64,000 bases of DNA from Phocoena phocoena (Eukaryota; Chordata; Mammalia; Artiodactyla; Phocoenidae): positions 118,177,680 through 118,241,679 of the forward strand of contig NC_089240.1 of assembly GCF_963924675.1 (NCBI RefSeq), given 5' to 3'. Under the pieces are notes generated by a model, which was not told where the DNA came from, made no database searches, and saw only the letters and a list, made by a program, of their open reading frames with translations. Made by a program: the position numbers and the translations under genes. Below, one piece after another: positions 10,578 to 22,711 of this stretch (position 1 is its first letter; the number at the start of each line of letters is the position of its first letter).

Positions 10578-13280
10578 AAAAATAGCATTCTTTTTGGAAA
10601 AAAGAAAGTCTCTAGCATATTTGCCTTTTTGAATATTGCTAGTAGTGTACTTAAATGCAAAATCCACAAGCTCCTGCCATGAAACCTCCAAACCTAATAA
10701 AACCTCAGGAGGACGGTAAACCTAAAACTAGGAAAGCAAGCAATGGGAAAGTTAGCCAGGCTGCCATCTATGCATTCATCTGCTCATCTGTCTACCTCTA
10801 GTCAACTTAATCCCCCCTGTGCCATCTTCCTCCTTCAGCCCCTTTATCTCTCAGTGAGGCCACATAGAAAGGAGAGAAGCCTGAAGAATCCAAGCTGTGC
10901 AGAGACCTTTCTCCCAGCCTGGTCAGTAAGTACATAGGATCTATGAGATACAAGGACAGTTTAGAAAATGCTTCATTTTAAGTAGTGAACTTTTTCTTCT
11001 TCCAAAGCCATTAGATTTGTTTCCAGTGAAATGTATTAGCCATTTCTTTCGTACAATTTTATTTTGCTTTCTACCATTGAGAAAAAAAAAGTTGGGAGGC
11101 CGGGGAGAGAGTATACTGTTTTTCTTGCTTTGTTTAAAAGGAAACATTCAAATTCAGATCTTATATTTAACTTTTGGGGTTTTACTTACAGGTCAATATG
11201 GATATTGTCCTAAATTAGCGTCACAGTTTGGTCGATGGCCACACAAATGGTAGTTATGGATTGATTTGCGAAAGCAAAAACAGTTTTTTTAAGGAATAAA
11301 ATAATTTGGTGGCAGTGTGGCAGATGTGGTCTTCTATTGGCATGTTTGCCTTTTTTCAAGCTCTATTAAATCCTAAGGACAATCAATCTTTGATAATTTA
11401 TTTTAGAAATCACCTTTTAAAAATGGGAAGTAGTTTCAGATGTCTAATGCATCTCACATGTTGATCAGAGAGCCCTAACCTTTACACACCAACCAAAATG
11501 CTACGTATTGCTACCTTGGATGGCTGCTCCTTTGACACCGGTTGTGATTGTAGAGCCCTTTGCTGGTCTTTATACTATGTCCACAGTGAAGCGTGTGCAC
11601 ACCGAGACCCTGCCAAAGGTTGTGGGTTTGGGACAAAGGGACCAGAGTAGACGAATGAATGAGCTCCAGGATTCTGCAGGCTCCGTGGCCAGGTTAACAC
11701 ACTGTGGGATGTCTCGCTCCTTCCCTCTTCCCTGCAAGAATCCTCTTAGATTTCAGGACGTTGCTTCATTCACAAAGAAGCAGTTTGTAAGAAGAGGTCT
11801 TCTCTCTCTTATCCCCTCCCTCACTTTCCTTCGTCCACTCAGCTCGCCCTACTGGAGCCCTTGTCTCCTTTCTCTCTCTCTTGCTCTTTCTCTCAAGTTA
11901 CTTATCGACATGTTTGTTTGCCCAGAGTAACTCATAGAGGCTCCGCCTTTACGCAGTGTGTTTGGATTCAGGGCAGACTCGGTGTCATCTTTTCTAAGCC
12001 AGCCACCCGGCAAGCAGGCAGGTCAGACAAACTGAATTAACCATGACACTTCCCAAAGCAATAGAAAGCTTTCCCCAGGAATTATCCTTTGGGGGTTTTA
12101 ATGCTAAGATATGCAATCTCGTGTGAATTATCTTGATATGGAACACAGAGCGGGTTAGGCAAACAATACATTTTTTTGTTTGAAGTAACAGAAATCTTAA
12201 ATAAAAGTTATCTGGAATCAGTGGCCTGGCTCCTGCTGGGACCCTTGTTTGCCTGAGGACAGAGAAAAAAAGGCTCTCTGGGAGCTTCGGAGCCCTCTGC
12301 TAGAGAACCCTCAGGAGGAGCACCAACCAGCATTGGGAAAGAAAGGCAATTCCAAATCAGCATATTCATATTTCATTCTAGCCTGGCAAAAGGAAACTCA
12401 AACCGAAGTGGGCCGAACCCCTTGTAGATATGCCCTTATCACAGTGCTTGAACTCTTAGCAGAGCCGGCAGGTAGCTGGATGGCCTACTGCTTGTTGCTG
12501 GAAGGCACCCCCTCTGGGAGGGCTACTGCAGGGCCAGCCAGGGATCGCGGGGGGGGGGGGGGGGGGCGGGGGGACGCACACCCAGCCCGGCAGCCCCAGG
12601 AGGTTAGCTGGACTTACTTTTCTCCTAAGAGCACTTACCTGCTGTCTTGCCCACTTTGCCATAAAGATCTTTCCTAAAAAGACAGTGGCCAATGAATTAT
12701 GGAGCAGGAATGTAATAACGAAGGTAGAAATGTGTCCTGTTATCAGTCACACACATTCAAGCCCAGCCCCGGGCAGCACACTAGACAGCAACTATAAGCT
12801 CTGGGATCTTCTCATTCAACCAAGATTGCTTCATACAAAAGTTGACAATGCTCTCCTGAAAGCCATTATTGATATTCAACATTTTTTAAAATAGCTGAAC
12901 AGACTAGACAATAAGGCATGACAGAAAACTTGGACAGGAGGCTGGCTTGGAGTCTGGCTTAAGAAAGAAATATGCTATTAAAAGTAGACAACAAACACAC
13001 ATTTCCAAATGTTTAATTTATTTGAAAATAAGAATCAACTTTACCATTCATGTATCTTCCTCCTCTAAAGCAACAAAGGCAAGCAGAACGCGATTTCGGT
13101 TGCTCCTTAGGGTATCTCTGCTGTCTTCCTTTTTCACGTTGAAATTCTCCGGGCGCGGTGACGCAATGATCCTCACTGTTTGCGGGGGCGGGGAGGGGGC
13201 TCAGAAACGCTTGAATGGCCTTTCACAAAGGAGGTGGAGCGCCTGAAGGTGTCCTGAGGCCATCATAAAATCATTCATTC
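10578..13280. other. Single-copy DNA with a poly-G tract
   Basis: No gene, RNA gene or transposon is recognised. Open frames of up to 142 codons (11508-11930 and 12249-12677, plus strand) lack recognisable domains, and the second runs through the poly-G tract at 12549-12573. They are most likely chance frames. Confidence 0.55.
12549..12573 (+). repeat. Poly-G tract
   Basis: About 18 G, one C, then 6 G. It could form G-quadruplex structure and is a common site of assembly error. Confidence 0.95.
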
Positions 13281-13375
13281 TATCTTCAATTCATTCATTC
13301 AGCAAATCTTTGCTGAGCAGCCATGCTGTGCCACGGGTATACAACAGCGAGCAAGATAACGCCGTCCCTGCTAAG
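13275..13375 (+). mobile_element. Ancient mammalian interspersed repeat fragment
   Basis: 'attcattcagcaaatctttg' and 'ctgagcagccatgctgtgcc' followed by 'acaacagcgagcaagat' match the widespread old repeat whose consensus describes a 'cactatgtgccaggcactg'-like block. I do not assign it to a family. Related pieces lie near 14115, 15620, 17950, 25145, 51470 and 63495. Confidence 0.55.
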
Positions 13376-14082
13376 GTCACCGTTTGTCCCCGTTTGCCCG
13401 ACACTGTCCTGGTTTTCGCGCGGGAAATCCACGGATTCCTGGCAAAGGTGCGTGCGTGCATTCTGCTGGCCTGAGTCCTGGTACCAGCCCTGCTCCTTAC
13501 CAGTTATCTGTTCTCAATCAGGACATTTTACTGAGCCTTAGTTTTCTCTTTTATAAACGGGAAAAATAATATCTATCTCCAAGAGAAATTTGAAGATTAA
13601 ATGAAGTTGGGTACTGATTCTGTAGAAACTGCCTGCATTGACAGCTTTTCACCAGCAACGGAAGACGGGGATGTAGCTGAGGATGTGTCATTGGGCCTGG
13701 AAATAGCAAAGGCTGCTCTATGCTCTGCCGAACCAGAGTGAAACCTGCCAGAAATCTGGCTGTAGTATCTAGTTACTGGTGTTTAGATGAGGTAGGATCT
13801 GAGGTCCACAGTGCTTTGTTGGGGAAAGGGACTGACCCCCAGGGAGAGGACCAGCTGGTAGCTTAAGCATTTTGTCTGAAGGCAGGTGCAAAGAAAAAAG
13901 CAAGTACCTTATTCTCCAAGTGGGGATTTGGGCTGAAGATGAAAGCGTTTAAGTGAAAGGGGGACATGTGTAATCCTACATTAGCCCTCACTCCTGCTAG
14001 GGGGTTGTTTTCACCTTTCTTCTTCAGGGGTCTCAGAAAGACTCCTTTTTATCTTTGCCAAGCTCTCTCTCCTCTCCCGGTC

Positions 14083-14105
14083 CCTCTCTCTCTCTCTCTC
14101 TCTCT
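14083..14105 (+). repeat. (CT)n microsatellite
   Basis: An uninterrupted CT run of about 23 bp lies inside a wider pyrimidine-rich stretch. Confidence 0.9.
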
Positions 14106-14114
14106 GTACTTTAT

Positions 14115-14231
14115 GATCTTATTTAGCATTCCATGAGCATCTATTAGGCACACAGCGTGTACCAGGGACTGGGATGCTGAGAGGAAGCAGACCTTGTTCC
14201 TGTCCTCAAAGAACTGGCAGTCTAGTCAGTA

Positions 14232-14232
<1 letters not shown>
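14115..14232 (+). mobile_element. Ancient interspersed repeat fragment ending at a CA array
   Basis: The segment reads 'gagcatctattaggcacac' and 'gtaccagggactgggatgct' then 'tgtcctcaaagaactggcag'. It belongs to the same old family as 13275-13375. The CA microsatellite grows directly from its 3' side. Confidence 0.55.

Positions 14233-14233
<1 letters not shown>

Positions 14234-14278
<45 letters not shown>
14234..14278 (+). repeat. (AC)n microsatellite
   Basis: An uninterrupted AC array of 45 bp. It lies about 5.9 kb downstream of the GT array at 8328 and in the complementary orientation. Confidence 0.98.
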
Positions 14279-14283
<5 letters not shown>

Positions 14284-14555
14284 TAAAAAGTTTGTGATTC
14301 CTTCCTTTTCTCAACTGCCTTATTCTTTGGAAAGTAGCTCAAAGGTCTTCATTTTTCCCAGTCTTCAAATGTCTCCCTTCCTCACCTCAATTAACATTAC
14401 CTTCCATACCATGCCTGCCATCAACTCACCTCGCGGGCACTACTGGTGATGGTTCTCCAAGTATCATGTTGTAAACTAACGTGGCTTTTATGATTGAACT
14501 TCGTTAGTCCATACTAATACTGTAGGCCGTCTTATTATAAGTTGGTCACAATGCC

Positions 14556-15266
14556 ATTTTTTTAATTGCGATATAGTTACTTTACAATGTTGTGTTAGTT
14601 TCTGCTGTAGAGTGAAGTGAATCAGCTACATGTATACATACATCCCCTCCCTCTTGGACCTCCCTCCCACCTCTACCCCATCCCATCCATCTAGGTCACC
14701 ACAGAGCCCCGAGTTGAGCTCCCTGTGCTATACAGCAGGCTCCCACTAGCTATCTGTTTTACACACGGTAGTGTACTTATGTCAATCCTAATCTCCCAAT
14801 TCATCCCCCTCCACCCCTGTGTCCACGAGTCCATTCTCTACGTCTGTGTCTGTATTTCTGCCCTGCAAACTGGTTCATCTGTACCATTTTTCTAGATTCC
14901 ATATATATGTGTTAATGTACGATATTTGTTTTTCTCTTTCTGACTTACTTCACTCTGTGTGACAGACTCTAGGTCCATCCACGTCTCTACAGATGACCCA
15001 ATTTTGTTCCTTTTTATGGCTGAGTAATATTCTGTTGTATACATGTACCACATTTTTTTTTTTTTTCGGTTTGCGGGCCTCTCACTGTTGTGGCCTCTCC
15101 CATTGCTCTGGACGCGCAGGCTCAGTGGCCATGGCTCACGGGCCCAGCCGCTCCGCGGCATGTGGGATCTTCCTGGACCGGGGCACGAACCCACGTCCCC
15201 TGCTTCGGCAGGCGGACTCTCAACCACTGCGCCACCAGGGAAGCCCCATGTACCACATTTTTAAAG
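14556..15266 (-). mobile_element. 5'-truncated L1, split by a SINE
   Basis: The antisense L1 3' region is clear: 'ttgcgatatagttactttac', 'gtgttagtttctgctgtaga', then 'gactctaggtccatccacg' and 'ttatggctgagtaatattct', the reverse of the ORF2 C-terminal motif MEYYSAIKRNK. The coding part is only the last ~100 codons. It breaks off just beyond the SINE at 15053-15246, so the 5' end is missing. Confidence 0.92.
15053..15246 (-). mobile_element. CHR-type SINE, short form, inside L1
   Basis: T-tail, 'gcgggcctctcactgttgtg' and a terminal 'accagggaagccc' define the element. The duplicated target 'catgtaccacattttt' flanks it on both sides, proving insertion into the older L1. This copy lacks part of the 'gcggagcacaggctc' segment, a small internal deletion near 15100. 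Confidence 0.95.
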
Positions 15267-16329
15267 CTTGTCAGGGGAGAAGACGCTCGATCCCCATTCC
15301 TGATATACAAAGTGGGGGGGGGCACAAATTTCCTACCCACTTTGAATTGTTGGCAACAGGTAATCTCTTACCTTCTCATCAGCAAGCTACTCAGTTCCGT
15401 ATGGTGATGGAAGAGTATGATGCCATGAACCTTGGTGGCGTGCCTTTCATTAATTCGACCTATTTGTTGACCTACTTTGTTGATGGGCCCTGTTCTCAGC
15501 AAGGTGAGGACTACAAAGGGAGAATGAAGGGGCATAATCTTAAGAACCAGCCAGAGAATTGGGGTTAATGTTGTGATCGGAGCCCAGGATGGCACAGCTC
15601 TTGTGCCCTTCATTACGTTAACATATTTGCTGAGCGTGCCATGCAGTGTCAGGGACTTTTCCTGTGCTGGTCATTTACTATAAAGATGTATAAGATCAAA
15701 TCCTGCTCTAAAGGACCTTGTGACTGTGGGCCACCAAGTGGATCTGCAAAAAAGAAACACGAGATAGCATGTAAAGGAGGCATGGTCCAGGAGGTGCCGT
15801 AGGGTTCTGAGGAGGCAGGAAAGTATGGGGGTGGTCTTCATGGAGCTGTCTGCTTCTGCTCAGTGGTAGAAGCAGGCATAGTGTCTGCCAGTCACTGAGT
15901 AGCCTTGTTACTAGAAAACCAATGATCTTTTTTCGCCCTCGTTTCTTCCACGTCTTCAGAAGAGCCATATTGAGTCATGATCAGCTTCTGCACTGCGCTT
16001 TTCAAATTTGCTGCCATGGTTATGGCAGCTCATGAGCCTGTGTCCACCCTTGCTGTTTTTCTGTCTTACTTCTCATCATAATGTCCATGTCAACTACACT
16101 TCAAATACAGGTTTTGGAAATTCCATAGTGTTTCATCGTTATAGAATGGTGATAATTTGAATTGTCTTGTGTTGTTTCTTCTTCCAAATATTCCATAAAC
16201 TGGCAGCAGGTGAGGGCAAGGACAGAAGTACAAGTGAAAATTACCTTCTTGATCATTTCTTCTATCACATAATAACTGTAGCATCACTACTGTCTTACCT
16301 ATGATGTCCTAGGTACTTTATACACATTA
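15267..16329. other. Single-copy DNA with an ancient repeat fragment
   Basis: No gene is seen. The part at 15620-15720 ('tgctgagcgtgccatgcagt', 'ctctaaaggaccttgtgac') resembles the ancient interspersed family also found at 13275. The remainder is unassigned. Confidence 0.5.
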
Positions 16330-16436
16330 ATCCTAATTTTTACACCGTCCGTATAAATTAGGTATTATTGCCTGCATTTTACAGATGAAGAAGCCAAGGA
16401 ACAGAGTTATTAACTTCCCTGGGGTCATCAAGCTCA
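16330..16436 (-). mobile_element. MIR SINE, antisense
   Basis: 'aggtattattgcctgcattt', 'tacagatgaagaagccaagg' and 'aacagagttattaacttccc' form an antisense MIR core. The minimal mariner palindrome at 16439 sits exactly at its right edge. Confidence 0.75.
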
Positions 16437-16438
16437 TA

Positions 16439-16478
16439 TTGGGTTGGCCAAAAAGTTCGAACTTTTTGGCCAACCCAA
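16439..16478. mobile_element. Minimal 40-bp mariner palindrome
   Basis: The element begins TTGGGTTGGCCAAAAAGTTC and continues as the exact reverse complement, so all 40 bp form a perfect palindrome centred on TTCGAA. It is flanked by TA on both sides (16437-16438 and 16479-16480), the canonical Tc1/mariner target duplication. TTGGGTTGGCCAAAAAGTTC is the terminal inverted repeat of a cetartiodactyl mariner family. No internal sequence remains: the two ends are joined directly. Confidence 0.9.
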
Positions 16479-16479
16479 T

Positions 16480-17945
16480 AGAAGGTTTACAAGCACAAAC
16501 ACTACTGATACGTTGTTAGCAAAGTTTATAGAGCAAACTCTCTTGGCATGATGGTAGCTGGCCCTACCAACTTGATTTTGGCTAACGTAGATTATTTAAG
16601 TCTGCTTTCACTCATCGGCAGTGAGAAAACCTGGCTATTTTCCACCTTTGGATTCAACTTTTCAAATTCCTTGGTAGCAGGTGGTTTGTTCTACTACTAG
16701 TTTGGGTATGCTTTCTTAGGGAAAATTGTATTTTGTCTTTTAAAAGAAATCCCTAAATTGGCTACCCACTGGGCTCAGATGTACTTCATTTCTCCTGCAG
16801 GGGCTGCATACCGCCCACGATCTCTGTGGCAGAGCCAGGTCTTGTGACTTTACAGCCCCCGCGTGCCCTTTCCCATGTGTGCACCCCACATTCTTGCCCC
16901 TAAACCAGAATACTCTCGAATGTCATCTTTCTGCCCTAATTCCAGCCCTTTTAGAATGTCTCCACGCACAGCCGAGAATCCACAGCTGTAAACCATGGTC
17001 AAAGAAAATGCCATTCTTCTCTTTTCCCTGCTTTTTGGTAAGTATGAGCCTCAGCTCAGCCCCTTAGTCAGACCCTGCATTTTGGGCCAGTGTAGAAGAC
17101 AGTCTGTGTCTCTACAGGGGCTAAAACCATTCTTCCGAGCTGCTACTTTTTTGACATGGGACAACTGTCTTCTTTAAAGGGGGTGACATGTGCATGCATT
17201 TCTCTGTGGGTTCCCAAAAGGCCCGCAATGGTAGATTCAGAAAAGTACCTGCAGCTGATGATGTTGGAGCACTGGAGACATTTCCTGTTTATTATGCTGG
17301 GGAGAGGGGTGGCCCAAAAAGAAGGGCGGGGGGAAGCATTCTGTAGTTACATTTACCTCCTTCAAGTGCTTGAGATTAGGCGACAAATGTAGAGGAGAGG
17401 CCTCTTGGCGTCGGGGGCCATTGTGAGGGAGCTGGACCACTGCGCACCGCACAGCACAGCCTGAGCGTACAATCTGGCTGGAGAAGGAGGCGGTCTGTGT
17501 GCATTCCCGGGCCCATATTTAACCCTTTCTCAGCTCTTACTGTCTCACTAATTGCTTTCCTCTTTTCTCTTCCACCTGTGCACAGAAGATGTGGTGGCAG
17601 GAATTTTTAATAGAATATCAGAATGACCCTGTGATCATGTGGTGTCTGGGGTCACCTCCTGAAGCTAAGAGGAAAGGTTGCCCGTCTTCTGGGGAATTCC
17701 CAGGAGTTGATTTATCTTAATGAGATGTAGATAGGTGTGTTGCTCACACCTGACGCTGTTGTATATTTTTTCTCCGTCCCCTCTGGGATGAACACTGAGT
17801 AATCAAGGTACTGAATAATTAAGAAGGAATCTCTTGTGCTCCATTTGGAGTTCAAAAACAAGGACATTGTTTTCCATTCTGATTGTTCTCGAGACTTGCC
17901 CTATCCTATCTATGACTGATCTCTGCTTCACACGTAGTGAGATAA
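16480..17945. other. Single-copy DNA, no gene recognised
   Basis: No open frame exceeds about 80 codons and none carries a recognisable motif. No repeat family is identified. Confidence 0.5.
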
Positions 17946-17949
17946 GCAT

Positions 17950-18110
17950 TGGACCAAACTCGCAATTGCTTCATTCAGTGAATATTTTTTTGAGTACCTA
18001 ATATGTGCTAGGCATGTTCCTAGGAGCTGCAGTACAATAGTGAATGAAACAGTTAACAATCCTAGTCCTTGAAGAGCTTATACTCTAGTTGGGCAGAGAC
18101 GGACAATAAA
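17950..18110 (+). mobile_element. Ancient mammalian interspersed repeat
   Basis: A well-preserved copy: 'ttcattcagtgaatattttt', 'cctaatatgtgctaggcatg', 'gagcttatactctagttggg' and 'cagagacggacaataaacat'. It is the clearest example in the first half of the window of the family seen at 13275 and 63495. Confidence 0.75.
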
Positions 18111-18292
18111 CATTCGTTTAAATAAATTAGTAAAATATACGTGGTTCCCCTTCATACCAGCCTGAGGGTACAAAGAGATAGTGAATACTGACACAGAGTC
18201 ATCTCGGCCTTGCCTCTACCACCTAGGACGGTGAAACTCCTGGGTTCCCCTCCCCACTTGGGTATCTTTTGTTCCTTAGCAGACCACTACTT

Positions 18293-18649
18293 TTTAAAAA
18301 ATTAATTAATTAATTATTTTTATTTTTGGCTGCGTTGAGTCTTCGTTGCTGCACGCGGGCTTTCTCTAGTTGTGGCGCGTGGGGGCTACTCTTCGCTGTA
18401 GCACAGGCTTCTCATTGCAGTGGCTTCTCTTGTTGCGGAGCACGGGCTCTAGGCAGGCAGGCTTCAGTAGTTGTGGCACGCGGGCTTCCATAGTTGTGGC
18501 TCGTGGGCTCTAGAGCGCAGGCTTCAGTAGTTGTGGCTCACGGGCTTAGTTGCTCCGCGGCATGTGGGAGCTTTCCGGACCAGGGCTCGAACCCGTGTCC
18601 CCTGCATTGGCAGGCGGATTCTTAACCACTGCACCACCAGGGAAGCCCC
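18293..18649 (-). mobile_element. CHR-type SINE, long form
   Basis: The long form carries 'ggctgcgttgagtcttcgtt' next to an AT-rich tail and internally repeated 'cttcagtagttgtggc' units. It ends '...accaccagggaagcccc'. The target duplication 'agaccactactt' is exact at 18281-18292 and 18650-18661. Confidence 0.95.
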
Positions 18650-19079
18650 AGACCACTACTTCTAAGTTTTAAACTTCTTGGCACTGTTTCTTGCTGTGAC
18701 CATCACAGGTGATGTGGGCTAGTGCCTTGCCACTACGTAAGGCTGTATCACTGCCACTACCAGTGTGACTCTTGCTTACTGTGGAACCATCTTTTTTGTC
18801 CGTACACTGTGCTGATCCTTCACATCTTCCTAGATTGGGACGGGGACCTTTTTTTTTGCAAGTAGCTGGGGTCTTGTTTCCTCAGTCAGCTGCAGGGCTT
18901 CCCTTCCCTCTCCCCATCTTTTTGTGGCGGCTTCTGACTTTGTCCCCTCTGGCCAGATTGCCATTTGTCCCTGCATCCCAGATTCAATCCTCACCTGTCT
19001 GTGATGTAGCATGGCTGGTGTTTCCAATCATCATGCTACTTTATAATTATAGGTCAATATCTGTTAACTTTTGTTAATT

Positions 19080-19880
19080 CTTTTAAACATCACTCATTAT
19101 ATTTCCTAAAAGTAAAAAATAATGTATGTTCACGAACAGAACTTGGTGAATACAGGCAAGTACAAAAAGGGAAACAATCACTGATACTATTAACACCCAG
19201 AAATACCTAACCGGCATTTGGGCCAGCTTCCTGAACATGCAACCTCTGCAGTCCCACAGGGCTCCATGCTTAGAAAGACCTCCCTCCCCCAAAACTTGGT
19301 TTAGAGCTCTGCTCTTGCTGTCTGGACATTCTTCATAAGTTTTTTTTGTTTGTTTGTTTTTGTTTTTTTTCTTGCGGTACACGGGCCTCTCACTGCTGTG
19401 GCCTCTCCCGTTGCGGAGCACAGGCTCCAGACGCGCAGGCCCAGCGGCCATGGCTCACGGGCCCAGCCGCTCCACGGCATGTGGGATCCTCCCAGACCGG
19501 GGCACGAACCCGCGTCCCCTGCATCGGCAGGCGGACTCTCAACCACTGCGCCACCAGGGAAGCCCCTTAATAAGTTTTTAACAAGGGGCCTCACAGTTTC
19601 ATTTTGCACTGGGTCCTGCTAATTATGTAGCTGGTCCTGCTTCCTCTTAACATGGCTGGTATATGTCTTTTTGGTCCTTCCTCTACCCATGTGTTGGCTT
19701 TAAAAATAGTTGGGATTACACCATTTGTATATTTTTAAATCCTGCTTTTTTCAGTTAACATTATAGTCTGCAAATGTTCCTATTTCATCAACTATTATTT
19801 GAACGCATTTTCAATTGATGAATGATATTCTATCACTTATTTAACTGTTTTCCTGTTGTTCAAGTTTTAGGTTGTCGGTT
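19080..19880 (-). mobile_element. Old L1 (L1M-type) fragment, antisense
   Basis: Pieces such as 'aaaagtaaaaaataatgtat' on the left and 'tgctttttt cagttaacat', 'gatgaatgatattctatcac' on the right read as antisense L1 3' UTR and ORF2 end. The SINE at 19341-19566 separates them. Divergence is high and the subfamily is unresolved. Confidence 0.6.
19341..19566 (-). mobile_element. CHR-type SINE, short form
   Basis: A T-rich tail, 'cttgcggtacacgggcctct' and the terminal 'ccaccagggaagcccc' define it. The target duplication is imperfect: 'ttcataagttttt' on the left and 'ttaataagttttt' on the right. The internal promoter B-box region is readable as the reverse of GGTTCGTGCCCC, here with one change. 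Confidence 0.95.
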
Positions 19881-20244
19881 GATTCTTGAGGTCTTGTTTC
19901 ATAGGTCAGTGCCTGGAACATTATAAGTGCTAAACAAATATTAGCAATTATTATGTGTCTACGGTCTCTCAGGCATTTTTGAGAACAGGTATCAGTGATC
20001 TCTCAGGGAGGGAATTCAATCCAGGAACTGGGCCACCGGGCTTCTTGTTCTGGCATCACGAAGGCTTTGTTCCATCAGCCCAGGTGATGACATGCTGCAG
20101 AATGTTGAAGCCTGGAACTTTACATCTGAGGTCTTGGTTTTCAGTTGTCATGCCTGACCCCTCCTCTCAACCCCCAACACAACTTTAAACACAGGTCTTG
20201 TGGGGCCTTTGGAATTCAAATAAGTTCTAGAACTGGGCAGGGCC

Positions 20245-20370
20245 CTAGAAAGAGTTGGAAATCCCTCACCTTGCAAATGAAGAATCTCTAGCCCTGAAGA
20301 TAAAGGTTCAAAGGCTCTGTCTATAACCACAGAGACAGGTGAGATTTGAACCTGGTTCTCCATCCATTGA
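20245..20370 (-). mobile_element. Possible MIR-related fragment
   Basis: 'cttgcaaatgaagaatctct', 'ataaccacagagacaggtga' and 'gatttgaacctggttctcc' have the order of an antisense MIR, but matches are weak and partly shared with other ancient repeats. Confidence 0.45.
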
Positions 20371-22710
20371 TGGCTTTTCTTCATCAACAGTCCACGATGT
20401 TCAATTGTCAAGGCGAGAGGTGCACTACCTTTCTTGAATTAACCTAAGAGCTTCTTGAAGATGGTAGATCTGTAAGTATCTATGCCCTTGTTCTTTGTCT
20501 CTGATGGTGGGGAATCCAGAGGTGGGGTAGGGACAGGCATGACGGCTGTTAAATTCACTCCTCTTGAATCAGCTTGCTGTATCCCTTGTGAAGGACAGTG
20601 CTCCCACGATACTCGACAGACACTTGGACAAGGAAAAGGAGTCGGTCATTCACTGGGCATTAAGATGCTCCAAATTTTCTCACTCCAAAACAGGTCTCAG
20701 CTGCTGAGGACAGCAAAAAGGTAAAAAAATACGATTGTTCTCGGCTTTGGGTATTAGGACAACTGGTATTTTTTTCTTTCTGCTCTTTGAAATTTCACAC
20801 TATTGTAATGCTCTTTCTCCTTTTTATAGAGGAAGAGATGTTTTAAGGGGAAAAACAGTCAAGTGTATTTGAGTGGTTTTGTTTTCTTTGCCCAGTAGGA
20901 ATGGTAATGATGGCGAGGCCAGTTGCTTGCTTGACCTAGAGTCCTAATCAGCTTCTCTGGCCTCCACAGCTCATGGACACAGAGAAGACGGACTGTTAAA
21001 GCAGTTGGCATGTGGAATATCGTATCCTCTCTAACGCGTTCTTATGCCCCCAGAAACCATTTTGTTGCGATGGTTCAGCCAGATGCGAGAAAAAGTACAG
21101 TTTATTTCCCCCGAATATTTGAGTCTATGCGGCTGCAGCTTTTCCATCTGTGCTCATAGCCATGTGAGAGGCTGGGCGTGACAGTGGAACTTTTAACACC
21201 GCTAAGCGATTCTACAGGAGAGTTTGCTGACGTTGAACCAAGCCTGCCTACCTGCTGTGAACGAGGCAGTGGAACGGGGGTGGGGAGATTGCCAGGAGCC
21301 AGGCAGAGCACGGCATCAGAGAAGCACGGTGACAGCTGCAGGAAGACCGACTGCCAACACATCCACAGGAGCCAGGCTCTGGGCTGCCGTTTGAGGGAAG
21401 GCATCTCTTTCTGCAGGAGGAGACCACTGGGGGCCCTGCCTTGTTCTCCTGACTTCCAGACGGAAGTCCTGAGCAGGTCAAGATTGAGCCTAAGGCCAGG
21501 GTTTCAGAATAGAGGTCCAGCTATAGGTTCCATGGCAGGAATTTGAGGTCTCGTGTTGACAGTAAGATGGAGCAAAAGCTGACCTGATGCCGGGTCCCCC
21601 GGAGATTAAATGGGGTGCCTTACGGCCACCACGACTAGGGGCTGTGACCCAGGTCCAGAGCGTGGAGCAGGGGAGAGTCTGCATGTGGGGCAGTGGTTTG
21701 GGGAGGGGGCTGCTCGGGCAGAACACTGAGCAAGTTGTTACACGCTTTCTGGAGGTACGAGGGAGGACTGACCTCCCTTGTTGACAGGAATTCACGCGGG
21801 TCTTGAGAAGAGTCACTTGTTCTATTTTAGAAAAATTCATCTTCCCATTAATCATCTGACATATTTACATACAGATACATAATTCTGTCATTTGTTGGTG
21901 TTTATAGCCAGTAATGAAATTCCAGTTAGAACCTAAGGTCCTTTCCGTGCACAGTGCACATCCTTCTGAGAGTTACTATGCCAGGCCACGTGGCCACCTA
22001 GAATTAAATACTATTTTATAGCAGTCTATGGAATAATAGGTTTGCCTAATATTAAAGGTCTTCTCTGGCTCCTTCTAAAGGCTCTCAATTCACAAATTCA
22101 AGGTAAACCCGTTTTCTTCAGCATAAAGCTTTACTCTTTGTTAGGCTTTAATAGACCAGTGTGACCCTGAAATGGCGGACTCTAAGTTTTCTTTATCTAT
22201 GCTATTTGCTGGGTTAGCCATGGCGGAGGGAGATGTGTGTGTGTTGGAGAGGGTGGCAGGGAAAAGAGGGAGAGAAGGAAGGAAAGAGGTACTGTGGTTC
22301 CAGTAAAAAATCATTATGTGCAAAGAAAGAGTTTTTCATACCTCACTTTATTCAGCCTGTACCAGGGCATTAGTCCTTGTGAGCAGGGTAAGACCCACAG
22401 TGATATGTGTGATTCTGGGATCTGATTTCCAACCCATCCACTCCTGTCCCCCACCTACCCCTCCCCCCACCGCTCTGAATGGAAGTTGCCAAGGGCCGGC
22501 GGGAGGTGGGGGGGCTTCTGCCTAGTCAGCGGCTGCCCCCGGTCGGTTATCACGTAATACTGCGCAGAAAGAGCCTAGAGACCCTCTGGAGAAAGGAATC
22601 TTTTCTGACAATCTGTTTATCCAAGCGATGAGAAAGAGTGCAGAAAGTTTAAGGTTTCAATGGCGACGTCCCTTGGAATAGAAAACATTTAAGCATTAGA
22701 GTGAGGAGGT
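20371..22710. other. Single-copy DNA, moderately GC-rich, no gene recognised
   Basis: Overlapping open frames of 100-122 codons lie on both strands at 21102-21855, where GC content rises. They show no domain, no convincing start context and no consistent frame, so I treat them as chance. No known repeat is recognised. Confidence 0.5.
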
Positions 22711-22711
22711 T

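Noticed and set aside
10325..10682. Recurring open frames of 70-190 codons on both strands (also near 15000, 19350, 29750, 37100, 38500, 43050, 52250), with a common [15 protein letters not shown] peptide
   Set aside because: All are translations of the short CHR-type SINE. The recurrence reflects the repeat consensus, not a protein family.
11508..11930. 140-codon plus-strand frame
   Set aside because: No recognisable domain, pyrimidine-rich end and no supporting neighbours. A chance frame is more likely.
12249..12677. 142-codon frame containing a glycine run
   Set aside because: The glycines are the poly-G tract. The frame shows no motif and no exon context.
14083..14278. CT and AC arrays as a regulatory pair
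   Set aside because: Simple-sequence expansion at the end of an ancient repeat explains them. Nothing links them functionally.
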